This document shows, piece by piece, positions 33,946-42,315 of a stretch of 42,745 bases of DNA. Both the position numbers and the translations under genes were made by a program. Every line of letters starts with the position of its first letter. Position 1 is the stretch's first letter. Source of the stretch: JBJXGV01 sp046160485 (GTDB lineage: Bacteria; Orphanbacterota; Orphanbacteria; JBJXGV01); contig JBJXGV010000024.1 in assembly GCA_046160485.1 (NCBI GenBank), forward strand, positions 1-42,745, given 5' to 3'. The notes under the pieces are model-generated. The model was not told the origin of the DNA, searched no databases, and worked only from the letters and a program-made list of their open reading frames with translations.

Positions 33946-35178
33946 ATGGACCCGCGCCTTCGCGCGCTCTTCAACTCCGCGTACACTGAGAAGACCTACG
34001 AAGCGATTGCGCGCGCAATGGCCGAGCGCCTCGGCGGCGAACCGATTCCGTTCCGGCTCGCGGAGACGCCTGTGTTCTTTACACCCGCGCTTCGCGACCT
34101 CTGCGAACGCGCCGCGTCCGAGATCATCGCGCAGATGCAAGATCCGAAGATCATCGCGCTCTGCGCCGACCGCATTCCACCGGAGTATCGCGTCCCCGGG
34201 ATCGATGCGCTGCCGCACTCGGCGGTCGTCGACTTCGCGATCGTGCGCGGCGCAAACGGAGAACACGAGCCGCGACTCATCGAGACACAAGGCTTCCCGT
34301 CGCTCTACGGTTTTCAGTATGTGATGGCGGGTGCGTGGGGCGAGGTTCTCGCCGCGATGCCCGGGATGCCGCGCGAATGGGCGGTCACGCTCGGCGGGGG
34401 CGACCTCGACGCATACCGCGCGCTCCTGCGCGACACGATCGTGGGCGACTGCGACCCCGACGAGGTCGTGCTCGTCGACATCGAGCCGAAGAAGCAGAAG
34501 ACGCGCCCCGATTTCGTCGCGACCACCGCGCTCCTCGGCGTACGCGACGTGTGCCTTACGGAACTCGTGCGCCGCGGCGACCAGCTCTTCGCGCCGCATC
34601 GCAGCGCTTCGGGCGCGAGCGGCCTGGTTCGCGTGCGCCGCATCTACAACCGCGTCATCTTCGACGAACTCGTGTCGAAGGGCGTCGGCGCGCCGTTCGA
34701 CTACCGCGAGGGGCTCGACGTGACGTGGGTGCCGCATCCGAACTGGTATTGGATCTGGTCGAAGGCGACGATGCCGTACCTCGATCATCCGTGCGTGCCG
34801 AAGGCGCGCTACCTCGCGGATATTCGCGAGTGGCCGAGCGATCTTTCGCGCTACGTGCTCAAGCCGCTCTACTCGTTCGCTGGGCTCGGCGTCGTCGTCG
34901 ACGTCGACCGCTCCCGCATCGACGCGATTCCCGAAGACGAACGCGCGAACTGGCTGCTCATGGAGAAGGTCGACTACGCGCCCGATCTCATCGCGCCCGA
35001 CGGCGCCGGCGTGAAGGTCGAGCTGCGCGTCCTCTTCCTGCGCCCCGACGCGAGCGACCGCCTCGTCCCCGCGATCAACCTCTGCCGCCTCTCGCGCGGC
35101 AAGATGCACGGCGTCGACCACAACAAGGATCTCGACTGGGTCGGCTCTTCGGTGGCGATATGGCCGGTTCGCGATTGA
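33946..35178 (+). CDS. probable circularly permuted ATP-grasp-like ligase
   Basis: This 410-residue cytosolic protein starts 13 bp after the aminopeptidase gene. IETQGFPSLYGFQ (112-124) resembles the acidic Mg-binding strand, VLKPLYSFAGLGVVV (304-318, K306) the ATP-binding lysine and glycine-rich loop, and KVELRVLFL followed by SRGKMHGVDHNKDLDW a second active-site region. This order, with the acidic strand before the lysine loop, suggests a circularly permuted ATP-grasp fold as in glutathionylspermidine-synthase-like amidoligases. I do not recognise a named family. It would be the third ligase of the operon. Confidence 0.6.
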   Translation: MDPRLRALFNSAYTEKTYEAIARAMAERLGGEPIPFRLAETPVFFTPALRDLCERAASEIIAQMQDPKIIALCADRIPPEYRVPGIDALPHSAVVDFAIVRGANGEHEPRLIETQGFPSLYGFQYVMAGAWGEVLAAMPGMPREWAVTLGGGDLDAYRALLRDTIVGDCDPDEVVLVDIEPKKQKTRPDFVATTALLGVRDVCLTELVRRGDQLFAPHRSASGASGLVRVRRIYNRVIFDELVSKGVGAPFDYREGLDVTWVPHPNWYWIWSKATMPYLDHPCVPKARYLADIREWPSDLSRYVLKPLYSFAGLGVVVDVDRSRIDAIPEDERANWLLMEKVDYAPDLIAPDGAGVKVELRVLFLRPDASDRLVPAINLCRLSRGKMHGVDHNKDLDWVGSSVAIWPVRD

Positions 35179-35227
35179 GCCACAATTTGCGCTCGCACCG
35201 CTGCGCGCGGCGGGATACGCTCGCCGC

Positions 35228-35506
35228 ATGATGGACTCGCCCGAGGAGATCGAGGCGCGCCGCGCCGCGTGCGCGAACATGTGGACGCGCGTGATCCGGC
35301 CCGGCGAGTCCGCGAATCTTTCGATCGAGGATGATCGGTACTGGCTTCGTCTGAGCCCGAGCGAGCGAGTCGCCCTCGTCTGGCAATTGACCGTCGACGC
35401 GTGGGAGTTCGCGGGAGTTCAAATCGCCGAGGAGCGCCTCTGTCGATCCGTCACGCGGGTCGTTCACCTCGTGGATGCCGACCGGCTCGACGACAGCGCA
35501 CGCTAG
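35228..35506 (+). CDS. small uncharacterised protein
   Basis: This 92-residue protein may start at ATG 35228 or 35231; no ribosome-binding site stands out. The middle LRLSPSERVALVWQLTVDAWEFAG and the end CRSVTRVVHLVD resemble small orphan proteins often found beside nucleotidyltransferase-type toxins. No toxin gene is present: it lies 49 bp after the ligase operon and faces a convergent gene. Codon use is like the neighbours. Function unknown. Confidence 0.55.
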   Translation: MMDSPEEIEARRAACANMWTRVIRPGESANLSIEDDRYWLRLSPSERVALVWQLTVDAWEFAGVQIAEERLCRSVTRVVHLVDADRLDDSAR

Positions 35507-35518
35507 CGCCCGCTGTCG

Positions 35519-35590
35519 CTAACGCGCGATCGTTACTCTCTCCGTCAGATGATCCCAGTCCGGCGAGGTGAGGCGGAAGAAGAAGTCACC
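35519..35590 (-). pseudogene. out-of-frame relic of a FlgD-like C-terminal tail
   Basis: In a different frame from the secreted protein ending at 35586, 23 codons read G-D-F-F-F-R-L, then S-P-D-W-D, and end E-R-V-T-I-A-R before TAG at 35519-35521. This parallels the true C-terminus of the M1 peptidase in this window (G-V-Y-F-A-R-L ... R-R-I-T-L-I-R). It looks like the last strand of a secretion or sorting tail left behind by a frameshift or deletion. It has no start of its own. Confidence 0.4.
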
Positions 35591-36368
35591 GATACAGTCC
35601 CTTGATCGCGCCCCAGGAGCCGGCCGCGGTTGCGTTCGGCGGACATGGCTCGCTCGAATCGACGACAAGCCAGCAGAGAAAGTTGTCGAAGCTTCCATCG
35701 GGACCGATCCACGGAACGCATGTTTCCATATCGACGCCGTAGTAGAACGATTTATTGGGCGCTTCGAACGGACAACCGACGGGCCGCCCGCCGTCGGTTG
35801 CGAGCGAGGGTATCCCGTAGTATATGTCCCCTGGTTGCCCATTCCCGGGGTTCGGTTTGATGCGGAGCAAGACGCATTCGACTTCACACGGAATCTCAAT
35901 GTTGAAGTTCGAACAGTTCCATCGCAGCCCAGGATTGAGGCTCAGGTCGGATGCCAGCGTGTAATCAGGACAGCCATCGCCCTCGTTGTCCACATCCAGG
36001 TAGACATCGACTGTGTAACCGTAACCGGTGTCTCTGAAATACGTGATGGCGCGCTTGACCACGTTGCCGCCTGCCACTTCCGGTTGTTCAGATCCACCAA
36101 ACAGTACGCCGACAGCCTCATCGCCCATGTCGTGGTAGATCCAGATGTATCCCGAGCAGGTGTTGTACCAACGATAGTTCGCCGCACTCCCATTCGTGTT
36201 CGGCACAAGCTGACACGGACCACTCGTCGGCTGTTGCGCGGGCGTGCGCAGTGGCTCGGCGGACTCTCGAATCAGAGTGCGACTAGGAGCGGCCTCGCTG
36301 ACCACGTCGATCGCAATGAGCGACGCGACCAGGACGATGAGCGTGGCAAGATCGCTTCGAGGTGACAT
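35586..36368 (-). CDS. secreted Cys-rich protein of unknown function, lower GC
   Basis: This 260-residue protein has a signal peptide (about 1-26). ATG 36368 is preceded by AGGAGG at 9 bases. The mature part has about ten cysteines in short motifs (GPCQL, NTCSG, DGCPD, WNCSN, IPCEVEC, ETCVP, EPCPPN), so disulfides are likely. It contains acidic DVYLDVDNEGDGCPDY, which may bind calcium. It ends in WGAIKGLYR, which I recall as a frequent terminus in exported proteins of this kind of lineage. Base composition is visibly less GC-rich than its neighbours: one 60-base row (36121) is 52% GC against 68% in row 37081. No known domain. Confidence 0.75.
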   Translation of the reverse strand: MSPRSDLATLIVLVASLIAIDVVSEAAPSRTLIRESAEPLRTPAQQPTSGPCQLVPNTNGSAANYRWYNTCSGYIWIYHDMGDEAVGVLFGGSEQPEVAGGNVVKRAITYFRDTGYGYTVDVYLDVDNEGDGCPDYTLASDLSLNPGLRWNCSNFNIEIPCEVECVLLRIKPNPGNGQPGDIYYGIPSLATDGGRPVGCPFEAPNKSFYYGVDMETCVPWIGPDGSFDNFLCWLVVDSSEPCPPNATAAGSWGAIKGLYR

Positions 36369-36467
36369 CGGGGCAGTCCTCCTTCGCGGGCGTGGGAGGA
36401 GATCAGTGGCGTTGATCCTGCGCTCGCCGACGCGGCGTTGCAAGCGGGCCGCGATGCATACGCCGGA

Positions 36468-38528
36468 TCAACGAATCAGCGTGATGCGCCTCGTTTCGAT
36501 CGCGTCGCCGGCGGCGAGGCGCGCGAAGTAGACGCCGCTTGCGACGCGCGCGCCCTCGGCGTCGCGCCCGTTCCACGCGATCGCGTGATCGCCCGCGGCG
36601 TAGCGCTCGCCGCGCGTGACCGTGCGCACGAGCCGCCCCGACGCGCCGAAAATTTCGACAGTGACCGCGCTCGCATCTGGCAAGTGCATCGCGAAGGCCG
36701 CGCCGTCGCGTGACGGGTTCGGCGATGCGAGCGCGAACGCGACGCGATCGACCCCGGCGCCGGTCGGCGGCGCAACGCCCGTCGGCGCGTACGTGTTCTG
36801 GTCGAGCAGCCAATTGTCCGGATCGAACACCACGTTCGTGACAGTGCCTCCGACGGTGAAGAGCAGTTCGTCTTCATCCTCGTCGACCCAGCCGACGACG
36901 ACGGTGTCGCCGATCGACCGCACGAGCTTGAAGTCGATCGGCATCGTAAACGTCGGCCCGATCGTCTGCGTCTGGTCGAGCCGCACGCGCACTTCCGTGC
37001 CGCCGCCATCCGCGGGCTGCGTCCACCACGTCCAATCGTATTTCGGATGCCCGCCCGAGTAGATCCACTCCTGGAAGAACCAATCGAGCGGCGCGCCGTA
37101 CACCGATTCCATCGCCACGCGCAGGTCCTCGGTCGTTGCGACGTCTTCACGGTGCGCCGCGATGTACGCCGCGAGCCCGTCGAAAAAGTCCGCATCGCCG
37201 ACGACGTGGCGCAGCATGTGCAGCACCGAGCCGCCCTTCTCGTACGAAATCGTTCCCCACTTGCTGACGGGATCGTAAATTGGATAACCGAGCGCGCCCG
37301 CGTTGTTGAGGTACGGCGCGAAGAGCGCGGTCGTGACGTAGTTCTTGTAGTTCGCGAACCCGTAGAGCGTCTCGCGCGAAAGCGCCTCGCAGTACGTCGC
37401 GAATCCCTCGGAGAGGTAGATCTCGCGCCAATCGGCATACGTGACGAGATCGCCGAACCATTGGTGACCCATCTCGTGCGAAACGATGTCGTCGTTCGAC
37501 GTCGTGCCGTTCACGAGGCCGTACGCGTGAAACACGCACGTCTGGTGCTCCATGTCGCCGACGTTCGTCGTGACGTAGCTGAATTTGTCCCACGGATACG
37601 GCCCGAAGCGGTTGATGAACGCCGTCATCATCGCATCGACGTTGACGTACGAGTTCGCCACGGTCGTGCTGTCGAGCGTGTTGTGCGCGTAGTGCTTCAT
37701 CCACGGGTACGTCGCGCTTTGGTACTCGTTGTAGCGCGCGATCGCGACCGACATGAGGTACGTCGCGATTTGATGATCTTCGCGCCAGTTCCAGGTGCGC
37801 GTGCTAGTGAGCGAGTCGACGTCGACAGAAATCAGTTCGCCGTTGCAGACCGCCGTGCGCACGAGGTTCGTCTTGATGTGAAAGTCGGCGGTGGCTTTGT
37901 CGCACGGCGAGTCGAACCCGGGGAACCACGCGCGCCCGAGTCCCGGCGGGTTCGCGTTGAGCCCGACGCCGAGATTGAAATCCGTCTGGGGCGGGATCGT
38001 GTAGATGTAGAAGCCCCCGAAGCTCTCTTTGTACGGGACGCCGCCGTAGACGACGGTGACTTCGGCGGAGTCGCCGAGCGCGATCGGCGTGTCGAGCGTG
38101 ACGCTGAGCGTGTCGTTCGCGAGCGAGAAGGTCAGCGGCGTCAGGCCGCGCATGACACTCGTCGCGGAGAGATCGAGCAGCGAGAACTTCACGTTCGAGA
38201 GCGACGCGACCTCGCTGCGAAAGAGGATCTTCGTGGTGCCGTCGATGCGCCCGGCCGGGCGGTCGACCGCGAGCGTGATGTCGTAGTGCAGGACGTCGTA
38301 CGAGTGCGGGCAATCGCTGGGGGAGCCGAGGGGCTGCGAGTCGGAATCTTCGTCGGCGGCGATCGGACCGCGCGGGCGCTCCGCGTCGCGCGGGCGAATC
38401 GGCGACGGCGCGGGGCCGATACCTTCGGGCCACGGAAGTTCGTCGCTGGCGCGAGCGCCTCCGGCAATCACGGTGGCGAAAATAACGGCGGCCAAAGCCG
38501 AAAGCCGCAGGAGCGAAACGGCGCGCAT
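36468..38528 (-). CDS. secreted M1-family metallopeptidase with FlgD-like C-terminal tail
   Basis: This 686-residue protein begins with a signal peptide ending at A-R-A (27). After a low-complexity linker comes the M1 N-terminal beta domain, then the catalytic domain with HEMGHQWFGD (351-360) and the third zinc ligand E374 in YLSEGFATY. The substrate motif is GDMEHQ (324-329) in place of the classic GAMEN, a variant seen in secreted relatives. Residues 604-686 form a FlgD/type-IX-like Ig tail (NPSRDGA ... WNGRDAEG ... SGVYFARL ... RRITLIR). GGGAGGG lies just before ATG 38528. It probably degrades peptides outside the cell or at the surface. Confidence 0.93.
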   Translation of the reverse strand: MRAVSLLRLSALAAVIFATVIAGGARASDELPWPEGIGPAPSPIRPRDAERPRGPIAADEDSDSQPLGSPSDCPHSYDVLHYDITLAVDRPAGRIDGTTKILFRSEVASLSNVKFSLLDLSATSVMRGLTPLTFSLANDTLSVTLDTPIALGDSAEVTVVYGGVPYKESFGGFYIYTIPPQTDFNLGVGLNANPPGLGRAWFPGFDSPCDKATADFHIKTNLVRTAVCNGELISVDVDSLTSTRTWNWREDHQIATYLMSVAIARYNEYQSATYPWMKHYAHNTLDSTTVANSYVNVDAMMTAFINRFGPYPWDKFSYVTTNVGDMEHQTCVFHAYGLVNGTTSNDDIVSHEMGHQWFGDLVTYADWREIYLSEGFATYCEALSRETLYGFANYKNYVTTALFAPYLNNAGALGYPIYDPVSKWGTISYEKGGSVLHMLRHVVGDADFFDGLAAYIAAHREDVATTEDLRVAMESVYGAPLDWFFQEWIYSGGHPKYDWTWWTQPADGGGTEVRVRLDQTQTIGPTFTMPIDFKLVRSIGDTVVVGWVDEDEDELLFTVGGTVTNVVFDPDNWLLDQNTYAPTGVAPPTGAGVDRVAFALASPNPSRDGAAFAMHLPDASAVTVEIFGASGRLVRTVTRGERYAAGDHAIAWNGRDAEGARVASGVYFARLAAGDAIETRRITLIR

Positions 38529-38573
38529 GAGAGCCCTCCCGGAATCCCGAAGTTGTGAGTTGGGGCGGGCCCT

Positions 38574-38579
38574 ATTGTA
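38574..38579 (-). promoter_or_regulatory. -10 element upstream of the M1 peptidase
   Basis: TACAAT on the minus strand lies about 40 bp before the predicted start of transcription-to-translation distance for ATG 38528. No good -35 is seen at 16-18 bases. It suggests the peptidase has its own promoter, separate from the SRPBCC gene upstream. Confidence 0.35.
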
Positions 38580-38638
38580 CAGCGCGCGGACTCGTGATGA
38601 CTACCGCCGAAACGGTGTCAGCGAGCCCGCGCGGCAAA

Positions 38639-39544
38639 CTAGCGCTTCTTCGCCTTTTTCGCGGACTTCTTTGCCGCTTTCTTCGATTTCTTCACCTTCT
38701 TCGCCGATTTCGTGGCGGCCTTCTTCTTCGCCTTCGGCTTCGGCTTCGATTTCGCTTTCGTCTTGGTCTTAGTCTTGGCCTTCGCCTTCGGTTTTGACTT
38801 CGACTTCACGCGCTTCGCCGCGCTCTTCACCGGCTTCTTCGCAGGCTTCTTCGCGGACTTCTTCTTCGCCTTCGCGGCGGCTTTCTTCTTCGGCTTGGCG
38901 CTCTTCTTTGCCGCGGCCTTCTTCTTGGTCTTGGCCTTCGGCTTGGCCGCCTTCTTCGGTTTCGCCGCCTTCTTCGGCTTCGGCGTTGCGATGACGCGAA
39001 CCCGCTCGATCGGGTCCGCCTCCATCCCGTTTGCGGATCGCATGCGCGAGGCGCTGCCGCTCGTGCCGCCGGAACCCGCACCCGCGCCGGCACCCTCCGC
39101 GCCCAACGGCGCGTCCGGCCCCTCGCAGAGCGCCTTCAGCGACACCATCGCCTGATCCCAATCCTGGTCCATCTTCATCCGCTCGCTGTCGGCGGGCGGC
39201 GGGTCGGCCATGTAGCGCATCGTCACGATCACGCCTTCGGGGCTCGGATCGATGCGGAACGTGCTCGAATGCTGGCCCGTCACCGGGATCGTCTCGCCCG
39301 GCTTGATCTTCGAAACCCACTGAAGCGAGACCTCGCGCCCGGGGACGAGGCGCGTGAACGTCGCGCGCGCGCCCTCGACCTGCTCGCCCGTACCCCACAT
39401 GAGTAGGAGCGAACCTCCTTCGACGGCTTTCGACTCGGCGCGATTCGCGAACCACCGCGCCAACGAACGCGACTCGGTGAGTGCGCGGAATGCCGTCTCT
39501 GCTTTCGCGCGGATCACGATGCGCTTCTCGATGACTTGCTCCAC
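38639..39544 (-). CDS. SRPBCC (AHSA1-like) domain fused to a histone H1-like Lys/Ala/Pro tail
   Basis: This 301-residue protein starts at GTG 39544, supported by GGGAGG about 10 bases upstream. Residues 1-145 are a SRPBCC/AHSA1-type fold: IEKRIVIRAKAETAFRALTE, SLARWFANRAE, VSLQWVSK, then the C-terminal helix MDQDWDQAMVSLKALCEG. A Gly/Ser-rich linker (150-185) leads to a ~115-residue tail almost entirely Lys, Ala, Pro, Ser and Thr in KKAAKPKAK-like units, resembling eukaryotic histone H1 tails and bacterial AlgP/Hc1-like proteins. The tail should bind nucleic acid or other polyanions. The linked function of the hydrophobic-ligand domain is unknown. Confidence 0.85.
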   Translation of the reverse strand: MEQVIEKRIVIRAKAETAFRALTESRSLARWFANRAESKAVEGGSLLLMWGTGEQVEGARATFTRLVPGREVSLQWVSKIKPGETIPVTGQHSSTFRIDPSPEGVIVTMRYMADPPPADSERMKMDQDWDQAMVSLKALCEGPDAPLGAEGAGAGAGSGGTSGSASRMRSANGMEADPIERVRVIATPKPKKAAKPKKAAKPKAKTKKKAAAKKSAKPKKKAAAKAKKKSAKKPAKKPVKSAAKRVKSKSKPKAKAKTKTKTKAKSKPKPKAKKKAATKSAKKVKKSKKAAKKSAKKAKKR

Positions 39545-39549
39545 GGAAT

Positions 39550-39969
39550 TTATCCCTCCCCGCGAGGCCGCGCTGTGGCGCGCCTCGATCCAGTGCCCAA
39601 CGTGCGAGCCGAGCGTGACGATGCGAGCGTGTCGCGCGCCGGCGAGCGCGGCTTGCGATGCGAGGCGACGGATGCGGTCACGCCGCTCGCGAGGAGTAGA
39701 ACGCGAAGCTGCCGAGGCTCCGCGAGGAGGATGTCTTTACGGCGTCGTCCGCCGCGCCGAATGAACGCCTCGACGCGCAGTGCGTCCGATCGTGTCGATA
39801 CGCGCCACGCCGCGCGCAGCCGCACCGGGCGCCGCCCCGACGTGAATCGCGCGCCGCGCGGCGAAGTGTTGTGCTCCACAACGCGGCGCGCGAGGTCGCT
39901 AGTCTGCCCAACGTAAATTTCGCCGGTTCGGCACTCGATTAGATAGACCCAGTGGCCACGTCCGCTCAT
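39550..39969 (-). CDS. GIY-YIG nuclease-domain protein (UPF0213-like)
   Basis: This protein of about 139 residues has a GIY-YIG domain in its first ~80 residues: VYLIECRTGEIYVGQTSDLARR with the two Tyr and catalytic Arg, then VEHNTSPRGA and the metal-binding Glu in RVEAFIRR. It resembles YhbQ-like small single-domain nucleases. The last ~55 residues are Arg/Ser/Ala-rich without fold. I chose ATG 39969; ATG 39981 four codons earlier has no ribosome-binding site. It ends 5 bp before the SRPBCC gene, so the two are co-transcribed. Confidence 0.82.
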   Translation of the reverse strand: MSGRGHWVYLIECRTGEIYVGQTSDLARRVVEHNTSPRGARFTSGRRPVRLRAAWRVSTRSDALRVEAFIRRGGRRRKDILLAEPRQLRVLLLASGVTASVASHRKPRSPARDTLASSRSARTLGTGSRRATARPRGEG

Positions 39970-40071
39970 GGCGGGCAGCATCCTAGCACGCGCCGAAAAG
40001 AGTCGCTAGAAAAGTCGCGCGCGGGGCGGTTTCCGCGGGGCGGTTTCGCGCGGGTCGCGGCCGGCGGCCGG

Positions 40072-42315
40072 CTAGTAGCGCACCGTGACGTCGGCGGACG
40101 CCTCGAGCGGGAAGGCGCCGAGCCGAACGGAGAAACGGACCTGCCCCCGCCGGATCGGACCGCCGACGAGCGGCGGCTCGGGATTCGGCGTGAAGAGCCC
40201 GTCGGCGGTGATGGTTCCGAGTGCTCGGGGCACGACGGACCAACTGGCGAGCGGCAGGCCGCTCGCGTCGCTCCCGTCGAGCGTAGCGGCGAACCGAATC
40301 GTTGCAGCCGCCGCAAGATCGGCGCTCGGCGGCTCGATCGAAAGCTGCGAGCCGGCGGCCGGCAGAAGGATCGTCACGCGCGCCTCGCCGCGAACGACCT
40401 CGCTGGGCGATACGCGCACCTCCGCGAGGACCCGCCCCTCGAAGCGCGGTGCGCTCTCGGAGCCGGCGAGGAACGGGAGCCGCGGGTTCGGCGTGAAGAG
40501 CCCGTCGGGAGTGATGGTTCCGAGCCGATCGGGGACGACGCGCCACACGACTCGCGGCTCGGCGAGGTCCGCGGCCCCGGCCGTGCCGCTGCCCGCCACG
40601 CCGCCTTCTGCTATGTGCTCGGCGCCGCCGCCGACCGCCGCAACGCGGAACCGCACCGTCTCCGCAAGCCCGATCGTCGCTTGCGGGGGAACGACTCGCA
40701 CGCCCTCCGGCCTGGCGTCCGGCACGATCACGACGCGAGCCGTTCCGGTGGCGAGCTTTCCTTCGGGCAGCGCCGCGGTTGCGATCAAGACCCCCTCGCG
40801 GCGGCCGAAGTCGTCGCTCGCCGGGTTCGCGAGCGTCGCGTTCGCGGTGAAGAGGCCGTCGGGTGTCACGGTTCCGAGGGTCGTGGGGGCGACGCTCCAC
40901 CGAATGGGAACGATGGCCGGGAGCGGGCGGCCGCCGAGGAACGCGTCGACGCGGGTCTCGCCTCCGGGACGCGTCGTGATCGCGCGCGGGCGCAGCTCGA
41001 GAAGGTCGGAGACGGCGCCCGGCGCGAGTCGGACCGCGGCGCGCGCCTCGAGCGCGATCCCGTCCACGATCGCGCGCGCGACGACGAACCCGCTCGCCGG
41101 CCCGTCGCCCGAGTTCGCCGCGGCGCCCCCGGTGCGGTCCCATTCCCCGCCGCTGTTGGAATCGCCGGCCGGCGTGAGCACACCGTCGGGAGTGATCGTC
41201 CCGAGACTCGCCGGCTCGACGGACCACTCGGCTTGGATACGCTCGCGTTCGCGATCGCCGCCGGAGGGGCGGTTGCCGCCACCGTTACCGGCGTCGATGC
41301 CGCCGCCGGGTCCGCCGCCGGGTCCGCCGCGCGCGAGCAGAACGGCCTCGAAGCGCACCGGCCGCCCAACGACGAGAAGCGCTGACGCCGGCCGCACCCG
41401 AAGCGCCGATTCGCCGCCCTCCGGGAAGACGCGGATCCGCGCGAACGCCCGCACCGCTTCGCCGTCCCACTCGATCGACGCGGCCGCGTGGCCTTCGCCG
41501 GCAGATGCGCCCGCCTCGAACGTTCCGTCGGGCGCGAGCCAGCCGAGCGTCGACGGGAACACGCTCCAGCGGATGCGAGAGAGCAACGAGTCGGCGCCGG
41601 GTGGGGCGATGCGCGCGTCGAGACGGGATCGCTCGCCCGGGCGGAGCGTCAGCACGGTCGGCGTGATCGCAAGCGACGGCGCCGCGCCGCGCGTTGCGCC
41701 GATCCACACGCGCGCCGCGCCTTCGATGTTCGCGCCGCCGAGCGCGGTCTGCGCGAGCACGCGCGAGCGTCCCGCGCCCGGCCCCGCGACAAACCTCCCG
41801 TCCGCGGTGATTGTTCCCGCGTCTTCGGGCGCAACGCTCCACTCGACCGGCGCCTCCAGCGCGCCGCTCGCCTCCGGCTCCGCACGAAACACGATTGCGT
41901 CGCCCGGCGCGAGGGTGGCGGACGCGGGCGTGATGCGCAGGCGCGCCGCGCCCGGCGTTTCGCTCACGCGCAGGAGCGCGTGCCCGACGCGGACGACGCC
42001 GCCGGAGCGCGTTTCGGCGCGCACAATGCCGCGTCCGGCTCGCGGCGCGGCGAGGAACACGCCGTCCGGCGCGATCGCGCCGAGCGTTCCCGGAATCACC
42101 CGCCACTCGACCGGCTCGCCCTTTGCCGCGCCATCGACCTCGACGGTGAATCGCAGCGTTCCACCCGGCGCAACGACAGCTTCGGCCGGAGAGACAAGCA
42201 GTCGTTCCTCTGTCTGCGCCACGCATCGCTCGCTCTGAACAAGGCCGCACACGCACACGCACGCGGCCGCGAGAATCGCCCCGCGCACACCGCGAAAGAT
42301 TCGTCGATTCGTCAT
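40072..42315 (-). CDS. secreted protein of seven Ig-like (BIG2-type) repeats
   Basis: This 747-residue protein has a signal peptide (about 1-34) followed by seven repeats of an Ig-like unit. Each has a W-S-V-x-P...L-G-T-I-T-P-D-G-x-F-T-P signature; the tryptophans are at 71, 159, 250, 364, 473, 591 and 692. Repeat length varies (88-118) because Gly/Ser-rich inserts grow in repeats four to six. Such BIG2-like units are known from adhesins and extracellular matrix proteins. No enzyme domain or C-terminal anchor is seen; the protein ends right after the seventh unit. ATG 42315 overlaps the stop of the upstream gene (ATGA). Confidence 0.85.
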   Translation of the reverse strand: MTNRRIFRGVRGAILAAACVCVCGLVQSERCVAQTEERLLVSPAEAVVAPGGTLRFTVEVDGAAKGEPVEWRVIPGTLGAIAPDGVFLAAPRAGRGIVRAETRSGGVVRVGHALLRVSETPGAARLRITPASATLAPGDAIVFRAEPEASGALEAPVEWSVAPEDAGTITADGRFVAGPGAGRSRVLAQTALGGANIEGAARVWIGATRGAAPSLAITPTVLTLRPGERSRLDARIAPPGADSLLSRIRWSVFPSTLGWLAPDGTFEAGASAGEGHAAASIEWDGEAVRAFARIRVFPEGGESALRVRPASALLVVGRPVRFEAVLLARGGPGGGPGGGIDAGNGGGNRPSGGDRERERIQAEWSVEPASLGTITPDGVLTPAGDSNSGGEWDRTGGAAANSGDGPASGFVVARAIVDGIALEARAAVRLAPGAVSDLLELRPRAITTRPGGETRVDAFLGGRPLPAIVPIRWSVAPTTLGTVTPDGLFTANATLANPASDDFGRREGVLIATAALPEGKLATGTARVVIVPDARPEGVRVVPPQATIGLAETVRFRVAAVGGGAEHIAEGGVAGSGTAGAADLAEPRVVWRVVPDRLGTITPDGLFTPNPRLPFLAGSESAPRFEGRVLAEVRVSPSEVVRGEARVTILLPAAGSQLSIEPPSADLAAAATIRFAATLDGSDASGLPLASWSVVPRALGTITADGLFTPNPEPPLVGGPIRRGQVRFSVRLGAFPLEASADVTVRY

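Noticed and set aside
40085..42238. Plus-strand open frame of 717 codons over the Ig-repeat gene
   Set aside because: Ser/Pro/Arg-rich shadow that mirrors the repeats; no start signal.
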